From: Burkholderia sp. WAC0059
GTDB lineage: Bacteria > Pseudomonadota > Gammaproteobacteria > Burkholderiales > Burkholderiaceae
Direction of reading: 5' to 3'
Assembly: GCF_002870125.1 (NCBI RefSeq)
Contig: NZ_PNEO01000013.1
Coordinates: 95,714-159,713 of the forward strand
Length of the DNA: 64,000 nucleotides
The translations under genes were made by a program, and so were the position numbers. The notes under the pieces are model-generated. The model searched no databases. It saw only the letters and a list, made by a program, of their open reading frames with translations, and was not told where the DNA came from. This document shows, piece after piece, positions 48,932 to 57,905 of the stretch (position 1 is the stretch's first letter; the number at the start of each line of letters is the position of its first letter).

Positions 48932-50320
48932 TCAGGGCACGAGCCATAGCGCTGCCGCGTAGATGACGAGCGAGACGACGAAGGTCACGGCCGTATAGCC
49001 CATTACGCGCTGAATCCGGATGCCGGCAATCGCGACGACCGGCACGGCCCAGAACGGTTGCAGCATGTTCGACACGTTCTCGGCCATCGCCACGCCCATC
49101 GCGGTGCGCGGCACCGAGGCGTGCAGGCTCAGCGCCGCGGGCAGGACGAACGGTCCCTGCACGGCCCAGTGGCCGCCCGCGCTCGGCACCAGCAGCGTGA
49201 TGATGAGCGAGCTCAGGTAGCTCCAGAGCGGCAGCGTGACGGGCGAGGCGATCGTCACGAACGCCTTGGCGATCATCGAGGCGAGACCGGTGCCGTGCAT
49301 GATGCCCATGATGCCGCCGTAGACCGGATACTGCAGCAGCATCGAGCCGGTCTGGCGCGCCGCGCGCCGGATCGCGTCGGCATAGCCGATCGGCGTGCGC
49401 TGCAGCGCGAGTCCGATCAGCAGGAAGATCAGGATCGTCGTGTTGATGTCGAGGTCGAAGCCCGTCGCGTGCCAGGTCATCGCGAGGTAGCCGACGCCGA
49501 GCGCGAGCAGCAGCAGCGTGCCGAGCATCGACTGCTCGAGGCGCGTCGCGAACGAGGCGGGGCCGGCGGCGCGCGTGTGGGGATCGGCGTCGGCCGTCGC
49601 GGTGTCGGGCTCGCGCGCGTTGTCGAACGCGACGACGTGTTCGGGTTTCGGGTGCATCCTGATGAAGATGACCGTCATGACGACGACCACGAGCACGGTC
49701 GGCACGAAGACGAACGGCGCGAACACGGTGGTGGAGAGCGGCACGATGTGGCCCGTCGCCTTTTCGACGAGGTTCAGCGCGTTGCCGCGCGACGCCTGGG
49801 ACAGCGCGATCGAGCTCGACAGCCCGCTGTTGCAGATCGACCAGGCGGAGTAGCTGCCGGCGACGAGCCACGCGAAATCGACCTTCACGCGCCGCGCGAT
49901 TTCGCGCGAGAGCAGCGCGCCGACGATGAGCCCGAGTCCCCAGTTGAGCCACGCCGCGACGGCGACGACCGGAAACACGAGCAGCGCGGCGCGGGCAGGG
50001 GTCTGCACCGTCGAGGCGAGCTTGCGCAGGCCGCGCTGGACGATGGGCGCGTCGGCGATCGCGTAGCCGGTCGCGAGAATCAGGATCATCTGCAGCGCGA
50101 AGCCGAGAATGCCGAAGGTGCCGTCGTACCAGGACTTGAGCAGCGTCGGCACCGTGCCGTGCGGCGCAATGGCCAGCGCCAGCACGCCGACCACGAGAGT
50201 CAGACCGATCGACAGCACGAAAGGATCGGGCATGACGCGCTCGAACACGTAGACGAGGCCGGCTACGATGCCTTGCCGTTCGGCGGGATGCGCGATAGCG
50301 GGGTAAGTGTCTCGATTCAT
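48932..50320 (-). CDS. atoE: short-chain fatty acid transporter, AtoE family
   Basis: A 462-residue inner-membrane protein with about 11-12 hydrophobic segments. ERVMPDPFVLSIGLT at the N-terminus, WNWGLGLIVGALLSRE-like (here LNWGLGLIVGALLSRE), SYSAWSICNSGLSSSIAL and LVPSAGGHWAVQGPFV are characteristic of the AtoE family, which takes up short-chain fatty acids such as butyrate or acetoacetate. No ato degradation genes are next to it. Two palindromes about 250 bases upstream are candidate operators. Confidence 0.9.
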   Translation of the reverse strand: MNRDTYPAIAHPAERQGIVAGLVYVFERVMPDPFVLSIGLTLVVGVLALAIAPHGTVPTLLKSWYDGTFGILGFALQMILILATGYAIADAPIVQRGLRKLASTVQTPARAALLVFPVVAVAAWLNWGLGLIVGALLSREIARRVKVDFAWLVAGSYSAWSICNSGLSSSIALSQASRGNALNLVEKATGHIVPLSTTVFAPFVFVPTVLVVVVMTVIFIRMHPKPEHVVAFDNAREPDTATADADPHTRAAGPASFATRLEQSMLGTLLLLALGVGYLAMTWHATGFDLDINTTILIFLLIGLALQRTPIGYADAIRRAARQTGSMLLQYPVYGGIMGIMHGTGLASMIAKAFVTIASPVTLPLWSYLSSLIITLLVPSAGGHWAVQGPFVLPAALSLHASVPRTAMGVAMAENVSNMLQPFWAVPVVAIAGIRIQRVMGYTAVTFVVSLVIYAAALWLVP

Positions 50321-50563
50321 GGTTATAGCTCTTCGATGCCGCGCGGCCGACATGGACGGCCGGCGCAGGCGCGACCGGCGCGGTGCGCCGGCCGGCGGGA
50401 TGTTCCCGGGCGGTGGGGCCGGTCTTTACCCTGTGTCTGATCTCCAATCGGCACGCCCGTCTGCCCTGCCGCCATCGCGAAGCTCGCCGGCCTGCGCGTC
50501 CGATGCGCGTCGGGCCGGCTTCCGGCAGGGTAAGCGGCGGTCGTGTCGCCCTCTGATTCTGAT

Positions 50564-50601
50564 GTTCGTATATAGAACAAGCATTCGATTTACGAACAAG
50601 C
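50564..50601. promoter_or_regulatory. paired palindromes, candidate operator for atoE
   Basis: GTTCGTATATAGAAC (50564-50578) and TTCGATTTACGAA (50584-50596) are adjacent imperfect palindromes. GAACAAGC is repeated directly at 50575-50582 and 50594-50601, a 19-base step. Size and TTCG/CGAA arms resemble IclR-family sites. No regulator gene is adjacent. Confidence 0.4.
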
Positions 50602-50889
50602 TATTATTCGTTGCCTCCGTCGCGGCTGTCAAGGCTGCGAAGCGGGGCCGGGCCGGCGGTCCGACAGGGCTGCCGAGGCCGCCGAAAACCCGCTTGCCCG
50701 ATCCTGAATTCCTCATCGACGCCTGCCGTCCTCGCATGCCTGCGCGCGGACTCTCCGTATAACGCCCGTATTGCCTCGCTCGATTTATAAAGGCATCCGA
50801 ATTATCGGGAAGAAATCGGAAATGATTCGATCGGCCGGATTTTCATGGGGATTTTTCCCGAAAAACGCCTTTTCTCCAGCCGACATTCC

Positions 50890-50921
50890 TTGACAATAAA
50901 CGCCGGGAAATTTGTTAGTCT
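50890..50921 (+). promoter_or_regulatory. candidate promoter of the 90-residue gene
   Basis: A perfect -35 TTGACA (50890-50895) is followed 18-20 bases later by GTTAGTCT as a poor -10. The 90-residue gene starts about 90 bases downstream. Confidence 0.4.
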
Positions 50922-51012
50922 GATTTTCAGGGAGCAGCGTCGCCGGCGACACGGCCAACGGCGTGAAGACAGTTTCATCTTCCCGGAACGACAACGACAG
51001 GAGAGTTGAATC

Positions 51013-51285
51013 ATGCTGAATTGGATCGTGAAATGGGCTTCGCACCACGCGCCTTCTCCCGAAAGGCAGGCTGAAAGCGCGTTGATCGAGTTGCGCATGG
51101 AATTGTTCCGGGCCGAGCAGCGCGTGCTCGATGCCCAGATCCATGCCGATTACTACCGGTCGCGCATCGCGTTCTGCGAAGAGGTGCTCAAGAAAGGCAT
51201 CGAGCAGGTCTACGACTATCGCAACGATCAGCACGAGACCTTCCAGGCGCCGCGGCCCAGCCTGAAGCTGACGGCCGCGCAATGA
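51013..51285 (+). CDS. small helical protein of unknown function
   Basis: A 90-residue soluble protein. The middle (about residues 20-66) is a continuous amphipathic helix rich in Glu, Arg and Ala with a heptad-like pattern, ending in an acidic/Tyr segment YDYRNDQ. I do not recognise a family. A strong AGGAGA ribosome-binding site precedes the ATG, and a TTGACA element lies further upstream. It opens a block of three small genes ahead of the signalling operon. Confidence 0.75.
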   Translation: MLNWIVKWASHHAPSPERQAESALIELRMELFRAEQRVLDAQIHADYYRSRIAFCEEVLKKGIEQVYDYRNDQHETFQAPRPSLKLTAAQ

Positions 51286-51331
51286 GCGCGGACGGCGTCT
51301 GCCCGGCCGCGGGCGGGCAGGCTGATCATTC

Positions 51332-51364
51332 TTGACAGTCTTGCCCGGCTAAATCGGATATATA
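51332..51364 (+). promoter_or_regulatory. candidate promoter of the 77-residue gene
   Basis: A perfect -35 TTGACA (51332-51337) with GATATA or TATATA 19-21 bases later, so the spacing is longer than ideal. It lies 70-100 bases before the gene start. Confidence 0.4.
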
Positions 51365-51433
51365 AGTCCCTGTATTGCCGTTAATTCAGGTCAATCGAAA
51401 TTTACCGATTTTTTTATTGACGGTACGGTCGGG

Positions 51434-51667
51434 ATGAGTCATTCGAAATTCGTCGGCAGAGGGGTCGTTCGGGAGATCGGCGTCTGTCGCGACAGGGTCG
51501 TGCTGGACCTCGCCTGTCTGCGCTCGGGCAGCGCGGTCGACAGCGAAGGCCGGTATGTCGCGATGTTTTCCGCCGACCAGATTCACGAACTCATCTCGAA
51601 GCTGAACCAGTCGCTGCTCGAAATCGAGGCGGATGCGTCGTGGCGCGACCGGGAACAGGTCCGGTAG
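51434..51667 (+). CDS. small protein of unknown function
   Basis: A 77-residue soluble protein with an N-terminal strand-rich part (GRGVVREIGVCRDRVVLDLAC) and a C-terminal helix (DQIHELISKLNQSLLEIEAD). I do not recognise it. It has no clear ribosome-binding site but has its own promoter-like element. Composition is less Arg/Pro-biased than shadow frames, which supports a real gene. Confidence 0.6.
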   Translation: MSHSKFVGRGVVREIGVCRDRVVLDLACLRSGSAVDSEGRYVAMFSADQIHELISKLNQSLLEIEADASWRDREQVR

Positions 51668-51804
51668 CGCATCGGGAAAGCCCCGGCTCCGCGCGCAGTC
51701 CGACCGGAGCGACGTACCGGAAATCACCGTTTTTCGTCCTCGCGACGCCGGCTTCGCCCCGCCCTGTCGGCGGCGGGCTCGCGGTCGGCGGGGCGATCGA
51801 GTTC

Positions 51805-52230
51805 ATGCATTTCAAACACGCCATCATCGAATTCTTCCGCGGTGGCCGGAGCGGGGATCGGCCGGTGAGGCCGTTCCGACGCTTCGTGCTGAACCTCAAG
51901 CGCGACCGTCATGCCTGGGCGGCGCTCGAGGCCTATGCGGACGCCTGCGAGTCCGACGCGCCGGGCCTGGCTCACGCGCTGCGCGCGCAGCGGCGCGAGC
52001 AGTCGGACCGGCTCACGCACTGCGCGCCGACCGTGCTGCGGGTGTTCAGCCTCGCGCAGACCGCGGCGGCGGACCAGTCCGACTACGCGCATTCGGCCTG
52101 GGAGCACGTGCGTCGACACCTGATCGCCGTGCTCGAAGAGGCGCCGTCCGCGCGCGAGAAGGGCGTGGACGACGCGCAGCCGCTATCGCGCTCGCCCGTT
52201 GTCCGGTTGCCCGTCAATCGGGGTTCGTGA
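51805..52230 (+). CDS. hypothetical protein, helical
   Basis: A 141-residue soluble protein, basic at the N-terminus (HFKHAIIEFFRGG, RPFRRFVLNLKRDRHAW) and helical in the middle with several Ala/Asp stretches. I do not recognise it. An upstream in-frame start exists (51640), but that part is Gly/Pro/Arg-rich and overlaps the previous gene. It ends about 200 bases before the response regulator gene. Confidence 0.58.
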   Translation: MHFKHAIIEFFRGGRSGDRPVRPFRRFVLNLKRDRHAWAALEAYADACESDAPGLAHALRAQRREQSDRLTHCAPTVLRVFSLAQTAAADQSDYAHSAWEHVRRHLIAVLEEAPSAREKGVDDAQPLSRSPVVRLPVNRGS

Positions 52231-52436
52231 GATGCTTGCCGCAGCGACGGGATAGGCCCGCGCCGCTCACTGTGCGTGGAAAACATTCATCAAGCATGTG
52301 CCGACGAGCCTGGAAACGGTGCCAGGCCCGTCGGCTGGACGGCGGCCGCATCTGGCCGTCGCCTGGCGGTTCGGCAAGGGCACGAGGCCCGTCGCCGGAC
52401 GACGACAACAGATAACAAATTCGCGTGTGGAGCATT

Positions 52437-53135
52437 ATGAGAATTGCAGCTCTGGATGACGATCCGGCACAGACGGAGTTCGTCTGTCAGACCCTGGCGG
52501 CAGCCGGGCACGTGTGCCACGCGTTCGCCAAGGGCGCGGACCTGCTCAAGCAGTTGCGCCGCGAGTCGTTCGACCTGCTGGTGCTCGACTGGAGCATTCC
52601 CGACATCGGCGGCGACGAGGTGCTGCGCTGGGTGCGCCAGAACCTGCCGGCCCGCCTGCCGATGCTGTTCATGACCGGCCGCAGCCGCGAGACAGACATC
52701 GCGCAGATGCTCAACAACGGCGCCGACGACTACGTGGTGAAGCCCGTCGCCGCCTCGGTGCTGCTCGCGCGCGTGGGCTCGCTGCTGCGCCGCGCCTACG
52801 AGTATCACGCGCCGGCGCCGAAGGAGACGTTCGGCCCGTACGAGTTCGATCTCAAGAGCCGCCAGGTCAGGGTGAAGGAGCAGCAGCTCACGCTGCCGCA
52901 AAAGGAGTTCGAGCTGGCCTTGCTGTTGTTCCAGCACCTCGGTCAGCCGCTCTCGCGCGCGCATATCCTTGACGTGATCTGGAAGCAGTCGGAGGATATC
53001 CCGTCGCGGACGATCGACACGCATGTGTCGACGCTGCGCTCGAGGCTCGGCCTGCGCCCAGAGAATGGCTACAGGCTGATGCCGATCTATGGTTACGGAT
53101 ACCGCCTGGAACAGGTGGAAAGAGAGAACGGGTGA
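52437..53135 (+). CDS. OmpR-family response regulator
   Basis: A 232-residue two-component regulator. The receiver domain (1-120) has the acidic pair ALDDD, the phospho-acceptor Asp at residue 51 (LVLDWSIPD), a Thr in FMTGRSRE and the Lys in VVKPVAA. The OmpR-type winged helix (about 130-228) includes TLPQKEFELALLLFQHLGQPLSRAHI and SRTIDTHVSTLRSRLGL. A GGAG element precedes the ATG at 52437. Its stop overlaps the next start (TGATG), so the two are translationally coupled. The partner kinase is the third gene of the operon. Confidence 0.93.
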   Translation: MRIAALDDDPAQTEFVCQTLAAAGHVCHAFAKGADLLKQLRRESFDLLVLDWSIPDIGGDEVLRWVRQNLPARLPMLFMTGRSRETDIAQMLNNGADDYVVKPVAASVLLARVGSLLRRAYEYHAPAPKETFGPYEFDLKSRQVRVKEQQLTLPQKEFELALLLFQHLGQPLSRAHILDVIWKQSEDIPSRTIDTHVSTLRSRLGLRPENGYRLMPIYGYGYRLEQVERENG

Positions 53136-54580
53136 TGACGGGGGAGTGCGAGCCGCTGACGGCGCGACGGAACACGGGACGCCGGGCGGCAGCCGGCCCG
53201 CAGAAATTGCACGGATTTTTCCTGGACCGGGCGGCGGCATCGCCGCTTCTCGTCTGCGCCTTCGCGCTCGGCGCGCCGCTGGCGGCGCACGCGCAAAGCG
53301 CGTCGGCTCCATCGCGCGGCACCATCGCCTACACGACGCAACCCGGCGATTCGCTCTATAACGTCGCGGACCGCTACCTCGCCGATCCGGGCGACTGGAC
53401 CGCGCTCGCGCGCCTCAACCGGGTCGGCACGCCCGAGCATCTGCAGCCGGGCCACACGCTGCGCCTGCCCGTCGCGCTGCTTCGCCAGGTCAGCCAGGCC
53501 GCCGGCGTGCTCGCGACGAGCGGCCCCGCGAGCCGGTCCTGGCGCAACGGACCTTTCCTGCCGCTCATCGAGGGCTCGAGTCTCGTCGAGGGCGATCGCA
53601 TCCAGACCGGCGACGAAGGGTTCGCCACGCTCGAATTGCCCGACGGCACGCACCTCGTCATCCTGCCCAATTCGCTCGTCGAGATCGGCACGCTGCGCCA
53701 GACGGTACTGACGGGCTCCGTCGACCGCGTGATGAATTTGCGCCGCGGCGAGGTGGACAGCGAGGTCACGCACGCGACGAAGAAGGACGACCGCTTCCAG
53801 ATCCGCTCGCCCTCGGTCGTGGCGGGCGTGCGCGGCACGCGCTTCCGGGTCGACTACGCCGACAACGGCTCGACGGCCGTCGAAGTGCTCGACGGCGCCG
53901 TCGGCGTCGACAACGCGCGCGCGGCGCCCGCGCGCGGCGTGCCGTTGCAGGCGTCCACGCAACTCGTGACGGCGCGTCACGGCAGCCTGACGCCGGCCGG
54001 CGCGGCCGTGGGCAGTCCGCGCCTGCTGCTCGACGAGCCCACGCTGATCCGGGCCGCGCGGGTCCAGTCCGACGCCGACGTCTACTTCGACGTCAAGCCG
54101 CTCGACGGCGCGCACGGCTACCGCGTGCAGATCGGGCGCGACGCCGGTCTGCTCGACCTGATCCGCGACGTCCGGTCCGACGGGACGCACGTCGTCGTCG
54201 GTCCGCTGCCCGACGGCACCTACTTCGTGCGCGTGAGCGCCATCGACGCCGACGGTCTCGAAGGCATGCCCGCCACCTACGCGTTCGAGCGCCGCCGGTT
54301 CTCGCTGTCGGCGTCGGCCGGCGCCGCCGGCGCGCACAATTACGTCTTCCGCTGGATGGCCGGCCGCTCGGCGAGCCCGACGCACTACCGCTTCGTGCTC
54401 TCCGCGTCGAAGGATCTGCACGCGCCGCTCGTGGACCGTTCCGATCTGCCCGGCAACGCGCTGACCGTGAGCAATCTGGCGCATGGCGTCTATTACTGGA
54501 CCGTGATCGCCGAGCAGTTCGACCACGGCCGTTTCTATCAGAAGGTCGGCGCCGTCCAGTCGTTCAGGATCGAACAGTAA
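53135..54580 (+). CDS. exported LysM-FecR domain protein
   Basis: A 481-residue protein, exported after an unusually long basic N-terminus (about 32 residues) and a hydrophobic signal ending AAHAQ near residue 54. A LysM domain (about 65-112, YTTQPGDSLYNVADRYL) suggests peptidoglycan binding. A FecR-like domain follows (about 150-250, with LELPDGTHLVILPNSLVEI and SPSVVAGVRGTRFRVDY), then a fibronectin-III-like region (about 300-480). The long N-terminus may mean that translation really starts further in. It lies between the regulator and the kinase, so it may be the periplasmic sensor input of that pair. Confidence 0.85.
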   Translation: MTGECEPLTARRNTGRRAAAGPQKLHGFFLDRAAASPLLVCAFALGAPLAAHAQSASAPSRGTIAYTTQPGDSLYNVADRYLADPGDWTALARLNRVGTPEHLQPGHTLRLPVALLRQVSQAAGVLATSGPASRSWRNGPFLPLIEGSSLVEGDRIQTGDEGFATLELPDGTHLVILPNSLVEIGTLRQTVLTGSVDRVMNLRRGEVDSEVTHATKKDDRFQIRSPSVVAGVRGTRFRVDYADNGSTAVEVLDGAVGVDNARAAPARGVPLQASTQLVTARHGSLTPAGAAVGSPRLLLDEPTLIRAARVQSDADVYFDVKPLDGAHGYRVQIGRDAGLLDLIRDVRSDGTHVVVGPLPDGTYFVRVSAIDADGLEGMPATYAFERRRFSLSASAGAAGAHNYVFRWMAGRSASPTHYRFVLSASKDLHAPLVDRSDLPGNALTVSNLAHGVYYWTVIAEQFDHGRFYQKVGAVQSFRIEQ

Positions 54581-54592
54581 TATGGAGGGCGG

Positions 54593-57019
54593 ATGAGCGT
54601 CAGGCTGCTCGCGCGCCTTGGCCGCTCCGTCGGGCATCGTTTCCTGTTCGAGTGGGGCGGCACTGTCTGCGTCGGCGTGGCCGCGCTGCTGCTCGGCATT
54701 TTCTGCCATCTGACCGCGAGCGCCGATCATCTGGTCTACGACGTCTGGCTCAGGCTGCATCCGCGGGCCGTGTCGCCCGACATCGTGGTCGTCGACATCG
54801 ATAACGCCAGCGTCGCCGCGCTCGGCCGCTGGCCCTGGCCGCGCAGCATCCACGCGAAGCTCGTCGACCGGCTGGCCGACGACGGCGCGGCCGCGATCGT
54901 CTATGACGTGCTGTTCACCGAGCCCTCGCCCGACGACGCGCAGTTCGCCCGCGCGCTCGCGCGGCGCCCTTCGTTCCTGCCCGTCCTGCTCGAGCCCGCC
55001 GACGAGACGGGGCGGCGCGACGTCGTGCTGCCCGTCGCGTCGCTCGGCGCGGCCGCGGCCGGGCGCGGCCACATCAATCTCGAGGTGGACGGCGACGGCG
55101 TCGTGCGCAGCGTCGCGCTTTTCGAGGGCGACGACCGTTCGCGCTGGCCGCAACTGATGCTGTCCGTCTGGCGCGCGGTCCGCTCGGGCGCCGTGCCGGT
55201 CGGGACGAGCGGCGCGGCCGTCCGGCGCACGCTCGCGGCCACGACGGCCGGCGGCGCCGACAGCGAGGCGCGCGTGCTGATTCCGTTCAGCGGCCGCGCC
55301 GAGTCCTACCGCCATTTCTCGTTCGCCGACGTCCTCGCCGGCCGCGTGCCGCCCGATCAACTGCGCGGTCGCGTGGTGCTGGTCGGCGCGACGGCCTCGG
55401 GGCTCTACGACCGCTTCTCGACGCCGCTCTCGGGCGACCTGGGCCCGATGCCCGGCGTCTACATCCACGCGAACGTGCTCGACATGCTGCTCAACGGCAC
55501 GGCCATCGAGCCCGCCGCGCCGCATTGGGTCGCGCTGGCCTCGCTCGTGCTGCTCGCGACGATGCTGGCCTGCCTGCCCGTGCTCTCGCCGCTGCGCACG
55601 CTGCTGCTGACGGCCGGGCTCTGTCTCGCCGCGCTGGCGGGCAGCTCGGCCCTGCTGTTCGTCCTGCAGATCTGGTTCTCGCCCGTGCCGGCGATGCTCG
55701 CGCTCGTCGTCGTCTACCTGGCCTGGAGCTGGCGGCGGCTCGAGATGACGATGTCCTATCTGCGCAAGGAACTGCGCCGGCTTGCCGACGAGCCGTATCT
55801 GCTGCCCGAGGCGCCCGCCATGCAGAAGGGCGAGTTCGGCAGCGATCCGCTCGCCCAGCAGATGATGCTGATGGCCCAGGCCGCGCAGCGGCTGCAGGAC
55901 ATGCGGCGCTTTGTCTGGGACAGCCTCGACAGCGTGCCCGAGCCGATTCTCGTGGCCGACCTGCACGGTGTCGTGCTGATCGCCAACCATGCGGCGCGCG
56001 AATACTTCGCACGCCTGAATGCGGGCGCCGCCGAGGGGCGCCGCATGCAGGAGGCGTTCGGCGGCCTCGCGCTCGTCAAGACCATCGACGCGAGCACCGA
56101 CGCGGCGGCGCTCGCGCTCAAGGCGTGGCCGGCCCTGCTCGACCCCGCGCGCAGCGAGTTCGCCGCGCTGATGGCCGAGGGCATCGAGGTGCGCGACGTC
56201 AACGACCACGAGCACGTGCTGCGCTACGCGCGCTGCACCAACGCGCAGGGGCTCGACATCGGCTGGATCGCGGGCCTCTTCGACGTGACCGCGCTGCGCG
56301 ACGCCGAGCGGCAGCGCGAGGACGCCCTGCGGCTGCTCTCGCACGACATGCGCTCGCCCCAGGCGTCGATCCTCGCGCTGATCGAGACCGAGCGCGAGCG
56401 CGGCACGATCGGCACGGGCCCGGCGTACGACGCGATGGCGCGCATCGAGCGCTACGCGCGGCGCGCGCTCGTGCTCGCCGACGATTTCGTGCAGCTCGCG
56501 CGGGCCGAATCGCAGGCCTATGCGTTCGAGCCGACGAGCCTCGCCGAACTGCTGATCGACGCGAGCGACGAGGTCTGGCCGCAGGCCCAGGCGAAGGGCA
56601 TCCAGATCGACGTGCCGCTCGGCGCGGGCGGCACGGCCAGCGCCGGCTGGGTGCACGCCGACCGGTCGCTGATGGCCCGCGCCCTCGTGAACGTGCTGAA
56701 CAATGCGGTAAAGTACAGTCCGCCCGCCACGCGGATCGTCTGCACGATCGGCGCGGCGCGGGGCATGCCGGCGCGCGTGGTCTGCTCGATTAGCGACCAG
56801 GGCTACGGCATCGCACCCGAGGATCAGGCGAGGCTGTTCGAGCCGTTCAGGCGGTTTCACGAGAAGGGCCGGCCGGAAGTGGAGGGCGTGGGGCTCGGCA
56901 TGGTGTTCGTGAAGACCGTCGTTTCGCGGCACGGCGGCGACGTCTTCGTCGAAAGCGAGCCGGGCAAGGGCACGACGCTGACGTTCTCGCTGCCCGGGCT
57001 CGATGCGCCGTCCGTCTGA
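54593..57019 (+). CDS. CHASE2-domain sensor histidine kinase
   Basis: An 808-residue inner-membrane kinase. It has a first membrane segment (about 20-42), a periplasmic CHASE2 domain (about 45-300, with PDIVVVDIDNASVAALGRWPW and GRVVLVGATASGLYD), three membrane helices (about 303-381), a coiled linker, a PAS domain (about 437-560), a phospho-acceptor region with His584 in LLSHDMRSPQ, and an ATPase domain with NVLNNAVKYSP, ISDQGYGIAPED and EGVGLGMVFVK. All kinase boxes are intact. It follows the LysM-FecR gene by 12 bases. The CHASE2 ligand is unknown. Confidence 0.93.
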   Translation: MSVRLLARLGRSVGHRFLFEWGGTVCVGVAALLLGIFCHLTASADHLVYDVWLRLHPRAVSPDIVVVDIDNASVAALGRWPWPRSIHAKLVDRLADDGAAAIVYDVLFTEPSPDDAQFARALARRPSFLPVLLEPADETGRRDVVLPVASLGAAAAGRGHINLEVDGDGVVRSVALFEGDDRSRWPQLMLSVWRAVRSGAVPVGTSGAAVRRTLAATTAGGADSEARVLIPFSGRAESYRHFSFADVLAGRVPPDQLRGRVVLVGATASGLYDRFSTPLSGDLGPMPGVYIHANVLDMLLNGTAIEPAAPHWVALASLVLLATMLACLPVLSPLRTLLLTAGLCLAALAGSSALLFVLQIWFSPVPAMLALVVVYLAWSWRRLEMTMSYLRKELRRLADEPYLLPEAPAMQKGEFGSDPLAQQMMLMAQAAQRLQDMRRFVWDSLDSVPEPILVADLHGVVLIANHAAREYFARLNAGAAEGRRMQEAFGGLALVKTIDASTDAAALALKAWPALLDPARSEFAALMAEGIEVRDVNDHEHVLRYARCTNAQGLDIGWIAGLFDVTALRDAERQREDALRLLSHDMRSPQASILALIETERERGTIGTGPAYDAMARIERYARRALVLADDFVQLARAESQAYAFEPTSLAELLIDASDEVWPQAQAKGIQIDVPLGAGGTASAGWVHADRSLMARALVNVLNNAVKYSPPATRIVCTIGAARGMPARVVCSISDQGYGIAPEDQARLFEPFRRFHEKGRPEVEGVGLGMVFVKTVVSRHGGDVFVESEPGKGTTLTFSLPGLDAPSV

Positions 57020-57055
57020 TCCGTTGTGCCGTTCCCCGTTACCGATGAGGCTTGC

Positions 57056-57670
57056 GTGAAGAATCTGCTGACGACCTGTTCCTTGCTGGGCGCCCTGCTG
57101 CTGGCCGGCTGCGCGGGCATAACGACCGACGTGCACACGCTCGGGATGCAACAGACGCCGCAGGGGGCGCTGACCTGGCGCTTCGTCAGCGTGCCGGACG
57201 ACGGCGCGAGCCCGAGCCCCGACAGCGCACCCTACGCGGCGCTCGTGCGCGACGGTCTCGCGCAGCGCGGCTTCACCGAGGACCCGAAGGGGACCGTGCA
57301 TTATCTGGTCGCCGTGGAGTACGAGACGCATCCGGCTTCGGTTCATGTCGCCGAGACGGGGTGCAGTGCCGCCCCGGGCGGTTGCGGCACGCAAGCGAGC
57401 GCCGGGCTGTCGTGGTTCGGCAAGTCCTACGAGCACTCGATGACGCTGCGCCTGCTGGCCTTGCCGGGCGGCGACGAGGTCTACCGCGTCAGCACGGCAA
57501 GGCGCGATCACGACCCCGATCCGCAGCACGCCATGCCGTATCTCGTGGCCGGCGCGCTGGCGCAGTTTCCGTATGCCGGCGCTTCCGACTGGCGCGTGAA
57601 GTTCCGCAGCGACGGGCACGGCGGCACGCCGCAGATCGTATCGGTGAAGCCCGTTACCGACGGGCAGTGA
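57056..57670 (+). CDS. DUF4136-type lipoprotein
   Basis: A 204-residue outer-membrane or periplasmic lipoprotein. The leader KNLLTTCSLLGALLLAGC has a perfect LAGC box with Cys19. The mature domain fits DUF4136 by its layout: an alternating strand pattern, GLAQRGFTEDPKGTVHYLVAVEYET, and a C-terminal [11 protein letters not shown] helix. The start is a GTG at 57056, 36 bases after the kinase stop, preceded by GAGG. It is probably the fourth gene of the signalling operon. Confidence 0.82.
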   Translation: MKNLLTTCSLLGALLLAGCAGITTDVHTLGMQQTPQGALTWRFVSVPDDGASPSPDSAPYAALVRDGLAQRGFTEDPKGTVHYLVAVEYETHPASVHVAETGCSAAPGGCGTQASAGLSWFGKSYEHSMTLRLLALPGGDEVYRVSTARRDHDPDPQHAMPYLVAGALAQFPYAGASDWRVKFRSDGHGGTPQIVSVKPVTDGQ

Positions 57671-57732
57671 GTTTGCCGGCGCGCCGGCGCCGCCGGCCCC
57701 CGCTTGCCTGGGGCCGCGCCCGATCCGGCGGT

Positions 57733-57900
57733 CTAATGGCGGCGTTTGCCCAGCGGGTCTGGCGGCAGCAGCGGTTCTTGCGGCGGCAGGACCGACCGGC
57801 AGTGGGCGATCCAGCTCGCGGCGAACAGCACGGCCAGCACCATGGCGATGACGATCGCGATCCGCAGGTCGGTGAAGTAAGGGTAGGGGTAGTCGGCCAT
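57733..57900 (-). CDS. 55-residue single-span membrane protein (unannotated size class)
   Basis: A 55-codon frame from an ATG at 57900 to TAG. A short acidic/aromatic N-terminus (MADYPYPYFTDLR) is followed by one membrane segment (about 14-32) and a Pro-rich tail ending in KRRH. Its start lies 5 bases after the stop of the 29-residue gene upstream on the same strand, with GGGG as ribosome-binding element inside that gene's last codons, so the two look coupled. I do not recognise a family. It is convergent with the DUF4136 lipoprotein gene. Confidence 0.65.
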   Translation of the reverse strand: MADYPYPYFTDLRIAIVIAMVLAVLFAASWIAHCRSVLPPQEPLLPPDPLGKRRH

Positions 57901-57905
57901 GGCGC

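Larger units (their letters stand above)
50321..51012. other. 692-base divergent gap between atoE and the 90-residue gene
   Basis: No gene seen. An AT-rich island at 50555-50625 holds the palindromes listed separately. A second AT-rich stretch at 50770-50900 leads into the TTGACA element for the right-hand gene. The middle is ordinary GC-rich sequence. Confidence 0.5.

Noticed and set aside
52290..53312. A 340-codon minus-strand frame opposite the response regulator
   Set aside because: Shadow frame. The plus strand carries the phospho-acceptor and winged-helix motifs.
53093..57619. A 1508-codon minus-strand frame across the signalling operon
   Set aside because: Antisense shadow. The plus-strand genes show complete LysM, FecR, CHASE2 and kinase motifs.
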